Assembly: GCF_008831285.2 (NCBI RefSeq) | Contig: NC_045139.1 | Span: 34,569,706-34,633,705, forward strand | DNA length: 64,000 nucleotides | Reading direction: 5' to 3' | Origin: Nymphaea colorata | Taxonomy: Eukaryota; Streptophyta; Magnoliopsida; Nymphaeales; Nymphaeaceae | Shown: positions 23,098 through 34,872 of the stretch, piece by piece | Position numbering within the stretch: position 1 is the first letter of the stretch | Layout of the letters: each line of letters starts with the position of its first letter | Notes under the pieces: generated by a model | What the model saw: only the letters and a program-made list of their open reading frames with translations | Told to the model about the DNA's origin: nothing | The model's database searches: none | Translations under genes and position numbers: made by a program

Positions 23098-24284
23098 GCA
23101 CAACTTGATGTCAAGAATGCATTTCTCATAGAGAGCTCAATGAAGAAGTTTACATGCAAATTCCTTATGGCATACAACATGAGAAAGGGTATGTGTGAAA
23201 ACAAAAAAAATGCCCTTTATGGCCTTAAGCAGTCCCCCCGAGCTTGGTTTTCATGCCTAAGTGAAGCATTGACTAAAATTGGGTTTAAGCATAACAACGC
23301 TGATGATACAATGTTTGTTGCTATTCGATCTTCAAAAGTAGCCATTTTGCTTGTTTATATAGATGACATCATATTGACATTGACAGGTGGACAAAGATTT
23401 CATGGTCCAAGTCAAAATTTATCTAAATCAGCTATTTGGAATCAAAGATCTCGGGATCCTATGATACTTCTTGGGTATAAAAGTGGCTCATTTCAAAAAT
23501 GGAGTCATTATATGCCAAAAGAAATACACTCTCGACCTCTTGAAAGAAACCGATTGCCTGGGTGCCAAGGTTGTAGACAAGCCCCTTGAAATGAACTGCA
23601 AATTGAAGAAAGAAGAATGGGAAGACATCGAAAACATTCAAAGTTTTCAAAAGTTGATTGAAAAGCTAATATACATGACCGTCACTCGACCGAAGTAAGT
23701 CAATTTATGCACAACCCAAGGTCAAGACATGTCGAAGTTGTTCACAGGATCTTGAGATATTTAAAAGGAACTCCAGGGCAAGGACTCTTGATGAAACGAA
23801 ATCAGAAATCGATGTAACTGGATATTGCAATGCTGACTAGGCATGGGATCCAAACAGCCGAAAGTCTACATCATGATATTGTATATTTGTCGAAGGAAAC
23901 TTGGTAACTTGGAAGTGCAAAAAACAATCAGTTGTGGCTCGATCGAGTGAATACAGGGTCATGGCTTCATGTACATGTGAGTTGATATGGATAAAAGCAT
24001 TGCTCAAAGACATGAAAATTGAAATGAGGGAGTCTATGAAGCTTATGTGCGACAACATGACAGCAATCTACATTGGAGTTAATCATGTTTTTCTTGAACG
24101 CACTAAGCACATCGAAGTTCACTGTCACTTTATTAAAGAAAAAATACAAGATGGAACTATTAACACACCACACGTCAGAAGCGAATTTCAACTTGCAAAT
24201 ATCCTTACAAAATCTCTTGGAAGGGGTCGCCATATATATATCATGCGCAAGTTTGGGCAGATCAACATCTGCTCACCAACTTGA
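23098..24284 (+). pseudogene. Broken copia reverse transcriptase and RNase H
   Basis: The reverse transcriptase starts abruptly at LDVKNAFL and lacks its N-terminal part. It keeps ALYGLKQSPRAWF (about 23212) and the YIDD catalytic box (23356-23367). RNase H is seen in the last frame (WKCKKQSVVARSSEYR, then ERTKHIEVHCHFIKEK), with its stop at 24282-24284 against the polypurine tract. Confidence 0.85.
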
Positions 24285-24293
24285 GGGGGAGAT
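24281..24293 (+). other. Polypurine tract
   Basis: TTGAGGGGGAGAT directly precedes the right LTR and is the standard plus-strand priming site of plant copia elements. Confidence 0.85.
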
Positions 24294-24645
24294 TGTTTGT
24301 TACAAAGAGATAAGGAGACGAGCCACCATATTTGGGAAGGAGATATCTACATATTTGAGTGTTTCCTCATATCGGCGTCATCTTCTCCATGATTGTTGAA
24401 ATCAATCCCAACGATATTGACTGAAGAATTTTTGTAACTTCCTCATAAAGATGTTTGCATTTAAATCTTATTGTAACTCTATATAAAGAGTGAATCCCTA
24501 ATGTAAATGTGTGAGAAATAATATGAAGAAGAAAGCCCCTTCTCTCTCGTGGATGTAGGCTACAAGCCAAACCACGTAATATGTTGCCTTCCTCTACCCC
24601 TTTCTCATTTGCATCCTCTGTTTCTTCATTATATGCATTCTAACA
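24294..24645 (+). repeat. Right LTR of copia element
   Basis: 352 bases starting TGTTTGTTAC and ending CTAACA. It matches the left LTR except that it has one copy of the segment duplicated there and lacks about 26 bases within it. CTCTATATAAAGAG is kept at 24478-24491. Confidence 0.9.
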
Positions 24646-24650
24646 TATGA
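24646..24650. repeat. Right target-site duplication of copia element
   Basis: TATGA, identical to 19981-19985. Confidence 0.8.
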
Positions 24651-25265
24651 AACATTGTTCTTCTTAACCTAAAAGCTATTGTCTTTGAGCGTATGACAGA
24701 TGCAGTTTCAGATAAGGATTTGAGTCTGGAACCAGCTTGTGAAGAAGATAGGAATTGAAACGATTCTCATTTTGTTCCCTGATCTCAATATTCCAAGCAT
24801 CTAAACAAGCTTAGAATCTTCAATTGCGCAAACCAACACACACAAGAAGAGTTATTCGACTACCAGATTCGTGTTCATGAGACCCTTATGAAACACAAGA
24901 AGGGTGACTCTACTAGCTTAGAAAATTTGTAGATGAAGAGCACTAATATTAAAAAAAAAAATCTTAGATTTGGGAGACACCAATACGTAACAAACCAAAT
25001 TATATATGTAAAAAATATCTAAATGGAAGTAACACACAAGCCCACATCTGCCCCTCATCTAACCAAATATGAAGCTAAATCAATTTGACACGAAGCATGG
25101 GACGACCTAGTTTTGAGTGGTTCATCTCGGGTCAAACCGAGACACCTAAACTCTCCAACTTGGATTGGTCCAAGAGGGGATCCGAAACGAAAAGTCGAGT
25201 CCCTCGTTATGGGTAGACCGGTTCGGAGCGAGGCCCTGCCGGACGCAACTTTTGGATCTCACCTG
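24651..25265. other. Intergenic DNA after the copia element
   Basis: No gene recognised. From about 25080 the base composition becomes more GC-rich and leads into the G-box cluster. Confidence 0.55.
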
Positions 25266-25281
25266 ACTGACACGTGTCAGT
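25266..25281. promoter_or_regulatory. 16-bp palindrome with G-box core
   Basis: ACTGACACGTGTCAGT is a perfect 16-base palindrome centred on CACGTG, the G-box/ABRE core bound by plant bZIP and bHLH factors. Further CACGTG cores lie at 25448-25453 and 25513-25518. Function is inferred. Confidence 0.5.
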
Positions 25282-25524
25282 AACATCAGCTTTGGTGACA
25301 GTTAACCGTGACTCTGCGAGGCAAAGTCCTTTTCTCTGATCTTCTTTTCCTCTGCCACCCTCTTTTATCGCCAAGAAATTATTAATAATAATAAAATAAC
25401 TAATTTTCTACAAAAAAAAAAAAAATTACTGAAAAGGAGCATTGGTTCACGTGTTTCGGAGGGGCCGTACGCCCTCGAGCCTCGCCCGTGTGAAACTCTG
25501 CGTCTTGCCTCACACGTGTAAAAC

Positions 25525-25818
25525 ATGGAGCGACGTGGACGTTCGGTGGGTAGTGCGAGCAAGCAACCGGCTGTAGCCGGTAACCGTGGCGGACCCTTCC
25601 TCGAGAAGCTGGGGATATCCCAACAGCCCAATTCTTACGGCCTCCAATTCGATTGGTGGAGCCGATACGATTTATGCCCGTGTTCCGAAACATTGTTAGT
25701 AATGTCGTCCCGTATCGGCCCCTATGCAGTAATTGAAAATTTTAAAATAAATCAATGGAGGGTCATTCCCATATGCAATTTTGGCGTATCGACAGGAGTC
25801 GAGTTGGGATATTTTTAG
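25525..25818 (+). CDS. Hypothetical 97-aa ORF downstream of G-boxes
   Basis: An ATG 6 bases after the third CACGTG core opens 97 codons with a basic, Gly/Ser-rich start (MERRGRSVGSASKQPAVAG). No domain is recognised and the opposite strand is also open for 88-97 codons. It may be a short gene, a first exon, or part of an old repeat (the words GCCGATACGATT and CCCGTATCGGCCCC suggest a dispersed element). The first 60 codons are more GC-rich than the surroundings. Confidence 0.25.
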   Translation: MERRGRSVGSASKQPAVAGNRGGPFLEKLGISQQPNSYGLQFDWWSRYDLCPCSETLLVMSSRIGPYAVIENFKINQWRVIPICNFGVSTGVELGYF

Positions 25819-27527
25819 TCATTAAAGCTCGAGTCACCTTTGTAAATTTTTAAGTCATCGCAATGTCATTTTCTTATTAAAATTTTTAATCAGCTGCTTA
25901 CACCAGCCCTCATGTATTTCTGTCAACGCGTGTCCATATTTACAAGGTTATGCATACAAGCTATGCCTTAAATATATTAGAATAAAGTTTGCCGCTGGTA
26001 TAAATCCTATCACTATTTGATTCTCATAGGCACTACTCCTTTCATTCAAGAAATTTTACTTAACCTTATAACTTTTGAGCTTGACATTGTTGGGCAGGTG
26101 AAAGAATTTCTCAGCTCAGGTGCTTTTTGCTGATCTTAGGACTCAAATGAATGAAAATGTGTTGGTTGAATTCATCTCTAAGAAATGTTCTTGTATATTG
26201 GGTTCTATAAATATTCAAAGCATGGAATTGTTCTTAAATGGATTTTGTGTAGCATCAAGAGATACAGTACAGTTGGTTGTAGTAGGGGCAAGTGAAGAAG
26301 TCGGTCTCTAGTTCGATTCTTATTGATCCTATTTAAATTAAAAAGGTACACTACTGCTATCACCAATGTCAATGCAGCCCAATTAACCATTTCGGGATAG
26401 GTATCCTTGGTTATGAATGTATAGGTATAGGACACATCTTACCTAAACAACTGCTTAAATCGATGGAATTAGTAAAAAATCGTTTGAAATTACTAACTTG
26501 ATGCAAATATATTATATAATTTCATAACCAAATTTGAATCCAATGAAACCTGATTGCATATAAATGCCCAACTCATGACAGTAAGACGTCATTTCAGTTT
26601 TGAAGGACATGGTTTCTATCTGAGTTTGATCATATCGCATCTGATTATGGAATTCGAGAAAGAAGTAATTTGACACCAATTTAGTACTGTCTCCATCTTT
26701 AAGTAGGAGGAGACATACAACATGCTACCGGATACTTGAACTTAATATCTTTTGGGAAGATTAGGAAAATCCATGCATCTCACAGCATGAGAATACACTT
26801 GCTACCAGGCTGATTTGAGATTCAAAATACTGCATGAGAAATCCACTGTATCATAGAAAAATTTACGGATGCGAGATCTAAGTGAAGGGGGAGGCTAGAC
26901 TTCTGCGTTGAAGATTCTCCATGATCTCAACTCACTTTAAATATGAGATTTGTTATAGATTAATAGTTAAAGAGGAAAAAAATAATTTAAGGGTGTAGAT
27001 TGGGGAATACCCGGTAAAGGTTGAAATTTTTTTTCTTCCTCCCTACACTTGGGTTCAGGGTTACTTTGGAACCTAGGTAAGAACACCATTTCTAATTCAA
27101 CAGAATAGCATCCAAGGAAATCAAACTTACAGCAGAGCAGGTGGCAAACAGTCTGAATAACCAATGCATTGAACATCTGGGGTTATTTATGTCAAAATCA
27201 GGATTTCTCAAAAACACAGTTTTTATGTTATGTAAACATCCACGAAACCCCGTTTCAAAGGCAAATTAACATCGATTCGCTATTGAAAACTAGTTTTCAG
27301 CATGTGTTTAAACACCATTAGTCTCAGTATTTCAAGCATACCCATGATAATGAACTCATATAGAGCTTATGATATGTTTATAATTTAATTATAAAAAATT
27401 AACCAACCCAATTTTATGAATAAATATATGTTCAAAAATATTAATAAAATCATGGTCAAACATTAGAATCGGATTTGAAGGTCATGTTGGTGACAGCATG
27501 CATGCACAAGTAAAAGGCTCCAAGTGA
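25819..27527. other. Intergenic DNA without recognisable genes
   Basis: AT-rich with only short chance ORFs. A B-box-like word (AGTTCGATTC) at about 26311 hints at an old tRNA-derived SINE but is too weak to call. Confidence 0.5.
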
Positions 27528-27945
27528 ACACGAGCCGAGTTCGGGGCCAGTTCGGTCAGCTTGAACTCAGCTCCATTACTTCAAAGTCAACTCGAGCTTG
27601 GAATTCATTAGCTTGAACTCGACTATTCTTGAGCCTAAGATGGCTCCAGCTCGGCTCAACTAAGGCTTCAACTTTCATATTGCTAGCCCTAAGCCAAGCT
27701 GTTTTATTAAATATATATATATATATATATTTATCCTGGGTTGGTCCATACAACAAGGTTTTTTAAAGCCATCCCACTCGAGCTAATTTTCTTTTTTGGT
27801 TAATATACTGAAAAGTCTTTATAAATTCAATCTCCATGAGTTTAATAGAGCTTAACTGAGCTAAGTTATCTTGGACTCGGTCCATTTTCTTGGACATAGT
27901 TCATTTTTGAACTCGAACTCAACTCATTTAATTTAATTGGACAAG
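27528..27945. repeat. Dispersed GAGCTCGAG-type repeat
   Basis: It is rich in CGAGCCGAGTTCGG, AACTCGAGCTTGG and GAACTCGAACTCAACTC words, as at 3174-3556 and 6501-6835. It is interrupted by an AT run at 27711-27730. Termini are not clear. Confidence 0.5.
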
Positions 27946-28105
27946 TTCCACTCATGGGATCTTTCAGTCTCCGGCGACTATTGTCCCCTCCCGCCGCTTG
28001 CATTAATTTCTACGTGCTCCCCATGGGTCCCGCCGTCGGCTTCTGCGAGAGGCCGGACGGGTGCCAGTGACGCTGGGCAACGTAAGATCCCTTTCAAAAG
28101 GAGAT

Positions 28106-28295
28106 CTCCGCAGGTGATTGCATCCTGCCGATCTCCCACAGCAGCCACTTAATTTTGCTAGAAATAAATCCCCACTTCAAAAGGCGTGGAATTCTGAACG
28201 CTCCGCAGGTGATTGCATCCTGCCGATCTCCCACAGCAGCCACTTAATTTTGCTAGAAATAAATCCCCACTTCAAAAGGCGTGGAATTCTGAACG
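28106..28295. repeat. Perfect 95-bp tandem duplication
   Basis: Units 28106-28200 and 28201-28295 are identical, each from CTCCGCAGGTGATTGCATCC to GGAATTCTGAACG. The absence of any mismatch indicates a recent duplication or an assembly artefact. No gene can be assigned; the flanks are relatively GC-rich. Confidence 0.97.
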
Positions 28296-28469
28296 AGGCG
28301 TAGCCAGGAAGAAGCGCAGCCAGGAAGAAGAAAGGAGAAGCAAACCGGCGACGAGAGGAAAAAGTTGGAAACAAACCCCGAGGAAACCTGACCAGTTGAA
28401 ACAGACGATCGATGAAGCTTTTCTTTTTTCTTCTCCCCTGACGCTGGAGCTGCCAGACAATTAAAATCT

Positions 28470-28509
28470 GACCCAGTTGGTGTTTAAAGGACCCAGTTGG
28501 TGTTTAAAG
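28470..28509. repeat. Perfect 20-bp tandem duplication
   Basis: GACCCAGTTGGTGTTTAAAG occurs twice head to tail, 175 bases after the 95-bp duplication. Confidence 0.95.
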
Positions 28510-31500
28510 AGCGAAGCAACAGTGACAGTCTTGTGTCCAATCATTTTGAGCAAGAAAGCGACTGGGCAATGGAGGGAGAGAGAAAGGGACTGAGTGTGCA
28601 GCGAGCCCGATGAGCAGAAGACCGCAACTTGGCGTAGATTTTGTTACAGTGTGATCTACAGGGACGCTGAGTGCAGGAGCAGAGGCTTCTTCCTCTCTTC
28701 TTTTTCTTCCTTTCTCCTTTTTTTCTTTTTTTTCTCTTTCCGTTTTGTTTTTAAGATGAAAAAAGGCTCTCACATTTGGCTAATTCGATGCATGCATGCA
28801 CTTGCAAGCGCTTCGGTAGAGGGCGAGATAGCTCCACTTCACTGACCCAGATTTTGTTGGTTTCTTTTAGTCTCTATTTGGGCCATCTGGAAGTGTTTCT
28901 CGAGAAAATGTTCAGGAAAAGTAATAATAAGTTTCTTCAAAAGTTCTCTGAAACTTTTTCTTTAAATTATGAGCGATCGCTAGCTGTAGGGATGGGATAA
29001 AAGTAGTTCAGATTCTGCATGGCCAAAAACATGGCAATCAGAGTCGGTTCAGAATAGAATATGGCGCAGCTAAAAGTAACGAAATGCCGACCGATCGAGC
29101 ATTTCCAAGTTTACTGTGGGATTTTTAGTTTTGGAGTTTATCATGCTGTGGGAACTTCAGGTCACTTGTGTTGTTTAATCATAAACTTAACGTTATCATG
29201 AATGAAAAGTATTTAAAAACAATATAAGCTTTCAAAAACGAATATGAAAAGGTGACCCCAGAATTAGATTTTATTTGTAAAACATGCTAAGATAGTCTTT
29301 GGATGACACGCTAAAAATTTTGTTATGTGAAGAACAATTTTTTTATTTCTTAATCAGTTCTTAGCATTGGTTTATGAGTGTGGACGACAACATTCAAAAA
29401 AAAAAAAAAAGATTAGCTGAGGAGGTGACTGGATATTTGACCTTTAGGTATGAGACTAAACCTCTCTTTTTTCCCCTCCTCTTAGATTGGTAGTTGCTTG
29501 GGGACCTGAGTCGATAGGATGCATTGAATCTAAAGCAGCAATGCCATTTTCTATCATTGTTGTCTTTTTCAAGCTTTAGGGTTTGAAAAACAAAATCATT
29601 ATCACTTATGCAATAGGGTTTGTCGAGGCTGTGAATTAGCTCTGGCACAAAGAAAATGTGTCTCTGTATCGTCGGCACAACAAAATTCATCAAATTTGAA
29701 TCTAACAGCTCAAAAACTTTTGTATTGAAAATTGTGAGGGTTCTTGCAGAATTTATAAAGGGGTTGTTAAGTTATTAGTTGCTCTCATTCCTATCTTTTT
29801 TTCAAGTTGAGACTGAAACTAATAGGAGGTCGGATAAGATATCAGCGCAGGAGTAGGTCAAATTGTTACTGGAGTGTGAGAACACAGTTCAACATTTAGA
29901 GTTGAGGTCTCACAAGTATGGACACGTGTGCTTTGAGAAGGGGTAGATTGTAACACTTCAAAAGTTTAGTCCAGTATTAAAGATTTTGAGAAAACTTAAA
30001 TGAGTTAAAAAGTGGATTGTTAAAGTGATTGTTTGTCATTACTCTTAACTTTTTTAAGGTTGAAACTGAAACTGTTAGGAGGTGGGTTATGATCCACTGG
30101 ACTAGTAAAGCTCGGGAGTAAGTTGGATTGTTACAGTGAAACACTATTGACATGACTTTCATCAATACCTTTATCCATGTTAATTTTGCTGATCCATGTT
30201 AATTTTGCATCAAAGCTATTGAACTCCAATGCAAAAGACCATTGGTACTGAGGATTTTTGTTGTAATGATATATAATTTAATGTATATATCAACTAGAGT
30301 GCTAGAGTGCCAAGCATACTTGCCACCACCATTTGCAACCCAAAAACTTAACACTTTCGAAAATCATCAACATAACTTTGATATGACATGATTGTTTGAC
30401 CAGTTAGGTTAAACTCCTTGAAGTAGAGAACATTATGAATAATCACTCCTCTTCGAAAAATGTAGTTATGAGAAAACAGATCATTCACAATTTTTTTTAA
30501 AATTTGATATAAGGGAAACTGCCTTCGTTGTAAAACCACTAAGACCCATTTTGCCTTCAAAAATTTGAGCTGGGTCGTAATTTAAAAGAATAAGACAACC
30601 ACGCACAAACCTTGAACCCCGTGAACCATGGTACCGCTCCATTGTGCGATGTCCATCGAGGCTCTTCACAATCTACTCTTGATACACTTTGGCGTTCGGC
30701 CTTCAAAAAACTCTTACGTTTTGGGGGTGCCATATTGTTAATTTTTGAGTCTTAATTTAAAAAAATTGTTGTATTCTTTTTTATCATTTTAAGAAGTTGC
30801 AAGAAAAGGTTGAAAGGGGTACTTTTTCCAAGAAAATGTTGAGCCGGCAAGAAAATGACACTGTTTTCATTGCACCATAACAAAAATAAAATAAAAATAA
30901 GTAAAACGTTAAACGCTTTCGTTAGGGAAAGAAAGAAAACAAAGGGAGAGAGAGAGTTAAAAAATGACACGCTTTCCATGGTTATTGCAACAAAACGAAA
31001 ATAAAAATTAGTAAAAGGCTGTCTGGAGAGGGAGAGGGTGAGAGATAAATGTCCGGAGACAAAAAAAAAAAAAAAAAAAAAAAGAAATGCTCTATTGAAA
31101 AGACTGATTGGTATATTCTCCTTCGCAAGCGCCAATCCCAACACCCCCAACAAAATAATAATAATAATTTCGCTGTTCATTTTTTCAGAGTCACAGTTCC
31201 TTTCATAAGAGTACTTCCGATTCCCCAGCCTCCCAGGTTTATCTTGGTATATGTTGTGGCGTTTGTGGCTGGCTTCTCATATTTCAAGAAAAAAAAGAAA
31301 AGCATGGTTGACAAATGTATTCTGTTTGTTTGTTTCAGATTTTAGATTCTTATATTCAAGGATTGAATGTACCCAGCTGTAGCCTGTAGGGGTTTAGAGC
31401 AAGTGAGAGGATTAAATCCGCTGCTTGGGCGAGAGCCCAAATTTTTCTCACTTGCTCCTTTTTTTTCTTTTCCCTTTTCAAGACTACCCAAGATTAGTAG

Positions 31501-31593
31501 ATTTTAGGGAAGAAAAGTTGGCAAGTCAGTCCTATTACGCACGTAACTAATTTACTCATTTTGAGATATTTATCAATATCACTCCCTACATGC
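28510..31593. other. Intergenic DNA, unassigned ORFs only
   Basis: Contains purine/pyrimidine-rich stretches (28690-28745) and poly-A runs (29397-29410, 31060-31083). Two related segments at about 29800-29880 and 30050-30140 share GAAACTGTTAGGAGGT-type words and look like old LTR or dispersed-repeat pieces. No gene can be supported. Confidence 0.5.
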
Positions 31594-31857
31594 AGTGGCG
31601 AAGCGCGAGAAAAAAAATTCCTGGAGACGGCACTCATTCACAGATTTTGATTTTCAAACGAGCTATGTACATAATAGAACAAATATTTGAATATGTTAAT
31701 GTAGAAATACAAAACAGAACACGTATTTGAATATGTTAATATAAAAATACAGAACAGAACAAGTATTTGAATATGTTAATATAGAAATACAGAAACATTA
31801 AAAGGACCGGTGTGGGCAACTGCCTGCACACCCAACCCATATGTGCCTCCGCCTCTG
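31594..31857. mobile_element. MITE-like element, CAGTGGCG termini
   Basis: The left end CAGTGGCGAAGC and the right end ATGTGCCTCCGCCTCTG form an imperfect terminal inverted repeat. The interior is AT-rich, non-coding and contains a 40-bp triplication. Words are shared with 10118-10292, 32005-32374, 34695-34872 and 35812-36031, so this is a local family. Confidence 0.6.
31681..31800. repeat. Three 40-bp tandem units
   Basis: Three successive 40-base units each carry TATTTGAATATGTTAAT followed by TAnAAATACA. They lie inside the MITE-like element at 31594-31857 and are absent from its relatives, so the expansion followed insertion or is specific to this copy. Confidence 0.9.
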
Positions 31858-32004
31858 CCCACATGAAGATGAACAATGGGCGGTTGGAGTTCTTCTCTAC
31901 AGCATCTATTGTTGTTCAATTCTCAAAGGAAAGCATACCACTCTCTTGTAGCTACTCAAAAGACAACATAGCTTTCACCAGAAATGATGACATTTGATTA
32001 GGGG

Positions 32005-32374
32005 CAGAGTTAGATTTTTCTTTTTTTTTTTGGAAGGGGATGAATAGTATTTTTAAAATTTGTATAAATGCCAGACAATATTTTTTGGAATTTTCACAAG
32101 AGCCAAATTCAATATTATAAGTATAATTTTTCAAATAAAAATTAGTAGCTGGCTTAGTTGAGCTACAAATTTTTAACTAAAGGATACTAATTCAAATAAT
32201 CTTTAAACCTTTAAATACACAGTCAAATTATTGAGGGGCCCCATAAGGATGGCCGAGGAGCACCAATACATAAATAAAGCCAATAATTCACACAAACCAA
32301 TGCTCAAATAAATGAATGTTATGGGACTACAGAGGCAACTGCCCCTACAAGCTTACATGTGGCTCCGCCTCCTG
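32005..32374. mobile_element. MITE-like element, GGCTCCGCC end
   Basis: It starts near AGGGGCAGAGTTAGA and ends CATGTGGCTCCGCCTCCTG, the right-hand signature of the family. The interior is AT-rich without coding capacity. It abuts the next element directly. Confidence 0.5.
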
Positions 32375-32377
32375 TTC

Positions 32378-32796
32378 AGGGATGTCAATGAATTGGATTT
32401 GAATATGATGTGTACTATGATTTATTTGTTTTTCTTTTCTGTTCACAAATTTGAATTTGTATTTAAACATAAATTAAGAAAAAAATATATACTATATCCG
32501 AATCTGAATATGAGCTCACACTGAATCCAATGTTTAGATTCATATTTGAACCCTAATCCGGCTTTTCAACTGAATCAAAATTGCCAAAATGTATGAACGT
32601 TGGATATATAATATTCATTTAAAACTAAATATGATCCGATCGAGATCTACATCTGATCAGACATTACTCAAATCTGAATTAGATCAGATGTCATTTCTTA
32701 AATTCAAATTTGGTCCGACTTTGTAACCATATATCTTTTTTTTTCACGTGCAGTTTGGTCAGGTATTAGCTCTAAATCGAATTTATTGACGTCCTT
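32378..32796. mobile_element. MITE with GGATGTCAAT terminal inverted repeats
   Basis: The left end AGGGATGTCAATGAATTGGA pairs with the right end TCGAATTTATTGACGTCCTT, a terminal inverted repeat of about 22 bases with four mismatches. The interior has words such as GATCCGATCGAGATC and no ORF. A related but incomplete sequence lies at 55393-55800. Confidence 0.65.
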
Positions 32797-34694
32797 ATGG
32801 ATGCGTCATGCACACCAAAACATGATGGTGGAAAACTGAAAGTGTCAAATTAAATTAGTCTTTCCAACCTGCTAGCAACTCCTCACAACAAATGATGAAA
32901 ACTTTTGCAACGAGTATTTGCTTAAGTCAAAAGGAAAATGTTGGTGTTCTACTGAAGTGATTTTCAAATCTGTTTCGAGCAATGCTTCATTTAGGAGATG
33001 CAAGGCATCACTCCCTTGACAGACTGTAATAAAAGAACAAATGTGATTTGAGATCCTAGTTAGATCTAATATTTGGTACATAATCAATATCAGTTGTTTT
33101 CAAGAAAAAAATATAGTAATTATGTTTGAAAGATACATAGAATATTACGACGGAAATTTGTGGCACAGCATCTTTAATTCATAGATTAGTCAGTCCCTAA
33201 TTCTTATAACAAAATAGATCAATATAAGAATGTTAAATTCATTATCTAAAAATCTAGATAAGTTCAGGTCCCTAGAGATCTAGAATATCCATAAAGGTTG
33301 TCTGTAGCTCATTGCCTTCCTGCATATGAATTATGAACAAAGTCTTTACTGGCAAAATATCACGAGAATTGGAGCCTTTCATTGATGGTCTGCAGCCGCT
33401 GCACTGTTGTCTGGAATGGTAGTACAAGCGGCTGCTGACTGTAGCAACTAAGCTTCCAGGAGTAATCTCGCACGATGTACTGAGAGCAACCAAGTAAGAA
33501 AAAAGTTGAATTTTTCATAATCATTTATCCAATATTTTTACTGACATATCTATCATTCTCCTTATTAATTGCTAAACAAAAAGTACTTAATAAAAGCACC
33601 TGCAAGGTTCATTAGAGGGAATGTCTGGGTTTTACATTCATATATTATACATGGTATAGTTTTAAAAAAAAATTAAATAAAACACTTAGAGGGGCATAGC
33701 ATAGCTGGACAGTCTGAGTGTCGCACTGACGGCATGTCTTCAATTTGATTTGTATGGATGTTACTCTAGATTGCAAACACAAGCATGCATGACACTTGAG
33801 TTAAAGGTAGATGCTAGTCTTCTAAACTGCAAACACTTGAGTTGAATGATATAAACCAAGTCCGAAACATTGCCAAGATTGTTCCTTCTGGTTGTAGCAC
33901 TTCAAAGTCTAGAACCTATCCATACATATACGTGTAACGTGTGGAACAATTGGATTTATATAGTTACGAATGCTAGGCCCAATGCCGCATCAATAGCATT
34001 GGACTTCTGAGAAGGTGACGAACGATCAGAAAAATATGACTTCACGATGACAAATTTTTTATTATTGCGACCGCGAGAACATCAATAATAGTTCCAATTT
34101 TATCAACGTCATGCACCCAGAGAGCAGAACATGCCAAATATATATAAACCGAGCTTCCAGATTCTTTGCGATCCGGTTAATGAGTGACGTAAAGAAGTTA
34201 TGGTGGTTCAGTACTACAGCGCTGGAGCTGGTGGAACTTCAGTACGTATATAAACTGATTTCTACAGTGATCTCCAGCGAACACGGCGCCGGAAAACATT
34301 GAAATTTCAAAAGGGCATCCCCAGAAAGGAGCATCACACCAGCTACGTTTGCCGGCAAAGTTATAGGGGCAGGCCAAACAATCCAACGAATTTATTGGAG
34401 TAGAATCAAACTATGAATCCAAAAAATACATTATGAACTAAAAATTTTAATGTAATTTTTTTTTTCAATTAGCTTGGGTGAGGCCACGGCCTAGGCAGCC
34501 CCCCCCCTCCCTCTGCCCCTGGTCGTTTGGACTGAAAGCCATGGGGATAAGGACACTTTGGATCGCTTAGTTGTCGTTTTATAGCATCCACATCTGGCTG
34601 ACATTCCAGCCGACAGAGGAGGCATTTTTTTCTCTCTTCTTCACAATATATTGTCTCGTGCATTGCATCAGGAAATGTGTTTCATCATACCAGC
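32797..34694. other. Intergenic DNA without recognisable genes
   Basis: Scattered short ORFs only. One minus-strand frame at 34198-34386 is cysteine-rich (CPYNFAGKRSWC, then FWGCPF), but I cannot assign it. A C-run (34500-34508) lies in a worn copy of the 5649-5844 element family. Confidence 0.45.
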
Positions 34695-34872
34695 CACTAG
34701 CACAGCTAGAATTTTTTTTTTCTGGTGAGGGCACTCATTCAATACCTTTAATTTGTCTATGACATTTATATGTATATCAATCAAATATATCAAAACATTG
34801 ACATATATATGAAACTAATTTTGTGAAGCTGGTGTGGGTGCCCACACCTGCCACCATGTGGCTCCGTCACTG
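34695..34872. mobile_element. MITE with 8-bp target duplication
   Basis: The left end CACTAGCACAGC and right end CATGTGGCTCCGTCACTG are imperfectly inverted. Flanking octamers ATACCAGC (34687-34694) and ATACCAAC (34873-34880) differ at one base, as expected for an hAT-type insertion. 178 bases, no ORF. Confidence 0.65.

Larger units (their letters stand above)
19986..24645 (+). mobile_element. Degenerate Ty1/copia LTR retrotransposon
   Basis: A 4.66-kb element with two LTRs, a 5-bp target duplication (TATGA), a worn primer-binding site, a polypurine tract and the gene order gag, protease, integrase, reverse transcriptase, RNase H, which is the copia order. All genes are broken by stops and frameshifts. 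A gap between the integrase C-terminus and the reverse transcriptase (about 23056-23100) implies an internal deletion. The LTRs have diverged and differ in length, so the insertion is not recent. It lies 0.8 kb downstream of SEC14-like gene 2. Confidence 0.92.

Noticed and set aside
26270-26340. tRNA-derived SINE or tRNA gene
   Set aside because: Only a B-box-like word is visible. The A box, fold and 3' tail are not convincing.
31594-31857. CRISPR-like array suggested by the three 40-bp units
   Set aside because: The units are directly adjacent without unique spacers and lie in a plant MITE.
34198-34386. Cysteine-rich secreted peptide on the minus strand
   Set aside because: There is no signal peptide, the cysteine spacing matches no family I know, and the opposite strand is equally open.
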